Shown here: positions 5,017 to 7,510 of the stretch, piece after piece
Numbering within the stretch: position 1 is the stretch's first letter
How the letters are laid out: each line of letters opens with the position of its first letter
Source of the DNA: an uncultured Collinsella sp.
GTDB lineage: Bacteria; Actinomycetota; Coriobacteriia; Coriobacteriales; Coriobacteriaceae
DNA length: 7,510 bases
Assembly: GCA_902491415.1 (NCBI GenBank)
Contig: CABUHP010000081.1
Coordinates: 1-7,510, forward strand
Reading direction: 5' to 3'
Position numbers and translations under genes: made by a program
Notes under the pieces: model-generated
What the model saw: the letters and a program-made list of their open reading frames with translations, nothing else
The model's database searches: none
Told to the model about the DNA's origin: nothing

Positions 5017-5576
5017 ACGATGGTAAAGTCCGGAGCCATGCTAACGACGACCTCCGCCGCACTCGACGCAAAGCGCCGGTCCGTATCGAGTTCACGGGTA
5101 ACCACCGAGAGGCGAACGCCCTCGATACCCCGGAGCATGCGGCCCAAAACAGGCTGCACCGGCGTATACATGCGCACGGTATGCTCGTCCGAGTCGCCCC
5201 GGAAGAGCGGCGCATGCATGTTGCCGATCTCCCAGCACGCATGCGCGAGCGCAATCGGATCCATGCGGTCGACTTCGACCAAATAAACCTCGGCGCTGCG
5301 CAGGCGCACGACAACCGCCACGGGCACCGCACCCGTGTGGTCGGCGGCGAGCACGTCGCCGTCGACAAAACGACCGCCGTCGGCAGTATCCAGCCGAACA
5401 TCGACCGTGCGCCCCAGCTCCGTCACGCCCACAAACGCGCATACATCAGCCTGGTCCCAATCGAGCAGCAGCTCGTCAACTTCAAAGACGCCGCCCAGCT
5501 TCCGGCGAAGCAGGAGTTCATAGGACGGATCGTTGAGATTTCCCAAGCATGTCGTCGAAACCAAGCGCTCAGGCAT
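4998..5576 (-). CDS. UreE-like metallochaperone-family protein
   Basis: This is a 192-residue protein. The N-terminal part (about 10-95) resembles the UreE N-domain and ends in the typical GDVLAAD block. The C-terminal part (about 97-160) matches the UreE C-domain: ALAHACWEIGNMHAPLF corresponds to the family's GNRHxP motif with the metal-binding histidine kept (H121), followed by PVLGRMLRGIEGVRL. UreE delivers nickel to urease. In well-studied UreE a second pair of histidines precedes the VL..ML helix; here that stretch reads TPVQPVL and lacks them. No His-rich tail is present. No urease gene is in the window, so another metal or client is possible. The ATG lies 3 bases after the SlyD-type stop, with GAGGTCGAGGG upstream, so the pair is translationally coupled. 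The family call is by motif recognition and moderately sure. Confidence 0.68.
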   Translation of the reverse strand: MPERLVSTTCLGNLNDPSYELLLRRKLGGVFEVDELLLDWDQADVCAFVGVTELGRTVDVRLDTADGGRFVDGDVLAADHTGAVPVAVVVRLRSAEVYLVEVDRMDPIALAHACWEIGNMHAPLFRGDSDEHTVRMYTPVQPVLGRMLRGIEGVRLSVVTRELDTDRRFASSAAEVVVSMAPDFTIVKKTRG

Positions 5577-5579
5577 ACT

Positions 5580-6008
5580 CTAACCCTCGACCTCAACGAG
5601 CTCGATATCAAAGTTGAGGTCCTTGCCGGCCAGCTCGTGGTTGGCATCGAGCGTCACGGCCTCGGGCGTTACGTCGATGACCACGGCGGGGACGGGCATG
5701 CCGCTCGGCGTGGACAGGAAAAGCTTCATGCCCTTCTCGATCTGCTCGATGTTGGGAACCTGCTCGGCCGGGAAGGTAATAACCATCTCGGGATTGCGCT
5801 CGCCGTAGGCATCGGCAGCAGGAATGTGCACGGTCTTCTTCTCGCCCACCTGCATATCGACAACGGCGGCGTCGAAGCCCTTGATCATCTGACCGGCACC
5901 ACAGGTGAACTCCAGCGGCTCGCCGCGATCGTAGGAGCTATCGAACTGCGTGCCGTCGTCGAGCGTGCCGCGATAATGAGTCTTGACCTTCTTGCCCTGG
6001 TTGGACAT
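5580..6008 (-). CDS. slyD: SlyD-type FKBP peptidyl-prolyl cis-trans isomerase
   Basis: This is a 142-residue protein with SlyD architecture. FKBP half one (1-68) has VKTHYRGTLDDGTQFDSSYD and the GQMIKGFDAAVVDMQVGEKK block. An insert-in-flap chaperone domain follows (about 69-120, starting GERNPEMVITFP). The return strand is DANHELAGKDLNFDIELVEV, close to the family's GNHxLAGxxLxF signature. It should speed proline isomerisation and act as a folding chaperone in the cytoplasm (known family). E. coli SlyD has a His/Cys-rich tail that binds nickel; this protein ends at VEVEG with no such tail. I chose the ATG at 6008, with GGAGG five bases upstream, over an in-frame start 10 codons earlier that would place the SD inside the gene. 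It is first of a unit with the UreE-like gene 3 bases downstream. Confidence 0.9.
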   Translation of the reverse strand: MSNQGKKVKTHYRGTLDDGTQFDSSYDRGEPLEFTCGAGQMIKGFDAAVVDMQVGEKKTVHIPAADAYGERNPEMVITFPAEQVPNIEQIEKGMKLFLSTPSGMPVPAVVIDVTPEAVTLDANHELAGKDLNFDIELVEVEG

Positions 6009-6128
6009 GGTAACCTCCGTGATAAGGGCGGCGCACAACGCGGGCCGCCGTGAACATATGGCGCTAACTATACCCTAGTCATACAATTCATTGACAGTTT
6101 GCAAAGAAACGCTGCAACCGGAGGAACC
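6009..6128. promoter_or_regulatory. Divergent promoter region between slyD and the M19 dipeptidase
   Basis: Towards slyD, TATAGT (6072-6067 on the minus strand) is a plausible -10 about 60 bases before the ATG. Towards the dipeptidase, TACAAT (6082-6087) is a plausible -10 with a leader of about 35 nt. Neither has a convincing -35. Both genes have strong GGAGG ribosome binding sites at the region's ends. A CG-rich stretch at 6028-6050 (GGCGGC...GCCGCC) could form a small hairpin in the slyD leader. Confidence 0.4.
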
Positions 6129-7142
6129 ATGGCATATCCCGTATTTGACCTACACTGCGACACCGCCGACCGTATCGGCTGGGCCACACTCGATCTTGAC
6201 CTGCGCTTTACCGCCGGCACCGACGGTTATTTCCCCGGCGACGAAACGCATCCGCAAGATTTCGACCTCATCGAGGGCAACGCCTGCGCCATCTCGCTCG
6301 CAAAGATCGGCAACACGCCATGGGCACAGTGCTTCGCCACGTTTGTCCCCGATGAGATTCCCACCGCCCACGCCGCGCGCTTCCAGGCGCAGATCATGGC
6401 GCATATGAGCGGCCAGGCAATGCTCAACCACGACCGCATGGTCAACGTACGCAGCGTGGCAGACATTCGCCCCGCGCTCAAAGACGGCAAGGTCGCCTGC
6501 ATCCACACCATCGAAAACGCCACGTTCTTTGCCGAGGACCCCGCGCTGATCGAGGTGCTCAAGAGCTTGGGCGTACTCATGTCATCGCTCAGCTGGAATG
6601 CGCAGGGACCGCTCGCGAGCGGACACGATACCCACGCCGGCCTCACCGCCGCCGGCATCGAGGCACTTACGCAGATGGAGCACGCCGGCATGGTACTCGA
6701 TGTCTCCCACCTCAACGACGAGTGCTTTGACGAGGTTGTCGCCCACGCCACGCGCCCCTTCGTCGCCAGCCACTCCAACTCCCGTGCAGTTTGCGGCGTT
6801 AAGCGCAACCTCACCGACGACCAGTTCCGCACCATTCGCGACATGGGTGGCATCGTCGGCCTCAACTACTGCAGCGAGTTCCTTTCCAACGACGCAACCG
6901 ACAAGACCGCCGCAGGCGTCACCTTCGACCAGCTGGCGGCACATATCGAGCACTGGCTCGACCTGGGCGGCGAGGACGCCATCGCGCTCGGCGGCGACTG
7001 GGACGGTGCCACGGTGCCCGCTTTCCTCTCCGATGCCAGCAAGATGCCCGAGTTCCAGAACATGCTTTCCAAGCATTTTGGCAAGACTGTGATGCAGAAG
7101 CTCTGCAGCGACAACGCGCTTGCCTTCTTTGAGCGTTATTAA
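6129..7142 (+). CDS. Membrane-dipeptidase-family (peptidase M19) dipeptidase
   Basis: This is a 337-residue zinc dipeptidase of the renal dipeptidase family. The ligand pattern is complete: H9 and D11 (DLHCDT), the bridging glutamate E129 (HTIENA), H194 (DVSHLND), H215 (ASHSNSRAV) and D290 (LGGDWDG). The family hydrolyses a wide range of dipeptides, often including those with a D-residue at the C-terminal side; the exact substrate here is unknown. There is no signal peptide or membrane segment, so despite the family name it should be cytoplasmic. GGAGG four bases before the ATG at 6129 fixes the start; an upstream in-frame start would lie before this SD. It is divergent from slyD and is followed by a large stem-loop, so it may be a single-gene transcript. 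Confidence 0.93.
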   Translation: MAYPVFDLHCDTADRIGWATLDLDLRFTAGTDGYFPGDETHPQDFDLIEGNACAISLAKIGNTPWAQCFATFVPDEIPTAHAARFQAQIMAHMSGQAMLNHDRMVNVRSVADIRPALKDGKVACIHTIENATFFAEDPALIEVLKSLGVLMSSLSWNAQGPLASGHDTHAGLTAAGIEALTQMEHAGMVLDVSHLNDECFDEVVAHATRPFVASHSNSRAVCGVKRNLTDDQFRTIRDMGGIVGLNYCSEFLSNDATDKTAAGVTFDQLAAHIEHWLDLGGEDAIALGGDWDGATVPAFLSDASKMPEFQNMLSKHFGKTVMQKLCSDNALAFFERY

Positions 7143-7158
7143 TTTCACATCCCTTGAG

Positions 7159-7194
7159 CGGGCCGACATGCCGAACGGTCGACATGCCGGCCCG
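7159..7194 (+). repeat. Long stem-loop with a tandem 10-mer after the dipeptidase gene
   Basis: CGGGCCGACATG (7159-7170) pairs with CATGCCGGCCCG (7183-7194) at 11 of 12 positions, and the stem continues after one mismatch through CGA/TCG to an ACGG loop. The 10-mer CGACATGCCG occurs twice (7164-7173 and 7180-7189), 16 bases apart. It starts 16 bases after the dipeptidase stop. TCCCCAATC follows rather than a T-run, so it is a transcript-end hairpin or non-canonical terminator, not a classical one. Confidence 0.6.
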
Positions 7195-7216
7195 TCCCCA
7201 ATCTGAAGGACCGCTT

Positions 7217-7510
7217 TTGACGCAGCAGTTTACGATTTCCGTATCCCGACCGGATGGGACGCCCATCCCCATCGTCGTTACCAAAAAGCGCGTCAAGAAC
7301 TTCAACCTACGCGTCACATCGAGCGGTGAGGTCCACGCCAGTGCACCGCTCGGCGCCAGCCGCGAGCGTATCGAAGCGTTTGTGAAGCGCAACAGCGCCT
7401 GGATTATCGGTCGACTTGCCCAGCGCGAGCAACATCAGGCGACGGCACAAGAGCCGCTCAGCCCCTCGTCCATCATTGCGCTTTGGGGCATGCCCATCAC
7501 GGTACAGGAC
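7217..7510 (+). CDS. YgjP/DUF45-type (M48-like) metallopeptidase, N-terminal part, cut by window edge
   Basis: A frame of 98 codons opens with TTG at 7217 and runs off the right edge. AAGGA lies 6 bases upstream (7206-7210), which supports this unusual start; no ATG occurs near it. The protein begins TQQFTISVSRPDGTPIPIVV and carries the typical YgjP pattern: VTKKRVKNFNLRVTSSGEVH, then SAPLGASRERIEAFVKRNSA, then WII, and later the LWGMPITV block. The family's HExxH zinc motif lies in the missing C-terminal half, so catalytic competence cannot be checked. The role of the family is poorly known. It probably uses its own promoter or reads through from the dipeptidase gene past the stem-loop. Confidence 0.82.
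   Translation, partial: MTQQFTISVSRPDGTPIPIVVTKKRVKNFNLRVTSSGEVHASAPLGASRERIEAFVKRNSAWIIGRLAQREQHQATAQEPLSPSSIIALWGMPITVQD

Noticed and set aside
4959..6053. Long plus-strand open frame (364 codons) across the UreE-like and SlyD-type genes
   Set aside because: It is antisense to two genes with clear family motifs and good ribosome binding sites, and its own translation shows no recognisable domain. It results from GC-rich codon bias.
6091..6119. Perfect TTGACA at 6091 as a -35 for the dipeptidase
   Set aside because: The bases 17 downstream read GCAACC, which is no -10, and a start site there would fall at or past the ribosome binding site.
6227..6865. Minus-strand frame of 212 codons inside the dipeptidase gene
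   Set aside because: It is antisense to a complete M19 enzyme with all metal ligands, and has no RBS or domain signature.
1..7510. Defence system, prophage, transposon or CRISPR array
   Set aside because: No transposase, integrase, phage, toxin-antitoxin or nuclease-type defence gene and no regular spaced repeats are present; the genes are ordinary metabolic and regulatory ones.

Overview
The window looks like a chromosomal segment from a GC-rich gut actinobacterium of the Coriobacteriia, most likely Collinsella or a close relative. The basis is GC-rich codon use (GAC, CGC, GGC, CTC), strong GGAGG ribosome binding sites, GTG and TTG starts, and the general style of the proteins. That placement is inference; there is no rRNA or marker gene to prove it. 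I see no IS element, prophage, CRISPR array, tRNA or rRNA.

Left part (1-1420): the 5' end of metY (O-acetylhomoserine sulfhydrylase) runs off the left edge on the minus strand. A LysR-type regulator is transcribed divergently from it. The 275 bp between them holds a good sigma-70-type promoter for metY and a LysR-type box (TATC-N9-GATA) centred about 66 bp upstream of the predicted metY start site. The metY leader is about 180 nt and carries a well-initiated 17-codon ORF with two Cys codons, whose 3' half folds into a strong hairpin. This is the most interesting part of the window: it looks like two-layer control of sulfur amino acid synthesis, by a LysR regulator and by a leader-peptide attenuator.

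Middle (1520-4040, plus strand): ribonuclease HI, a Gfo/Idh/MocA-type oxidoreductase, an acylphosphatase with an N-terminal extension, and a PerR-type Fur-family regulator. The oxidoreductase and acylphosphatase are 2 bp apart and probably co-translated. The gap between the convergent perR and HAD genes is filled almost exactly by one large imperfect palindrome.

Middle-right (4118-6008, minus strand): a SlyD-type FKBP prolyl isomerase, then after 3 bp a UreE-like protein, then after 82 bp a Cof-type HAD phosphatase. SlyD and UreE are both known nickel chaperones, so the first two may form a metal-handling unit, although no urease or hydrogenase gene is visible.

Right (6129-7510, plus strand): a cytoplasmic M19 dipeptidase, a large stem-loop containing a tandem 10-mer, and the N-terminal 98 codons of a YgjP/DUF45-type metallopeptidase cut by the window edge.
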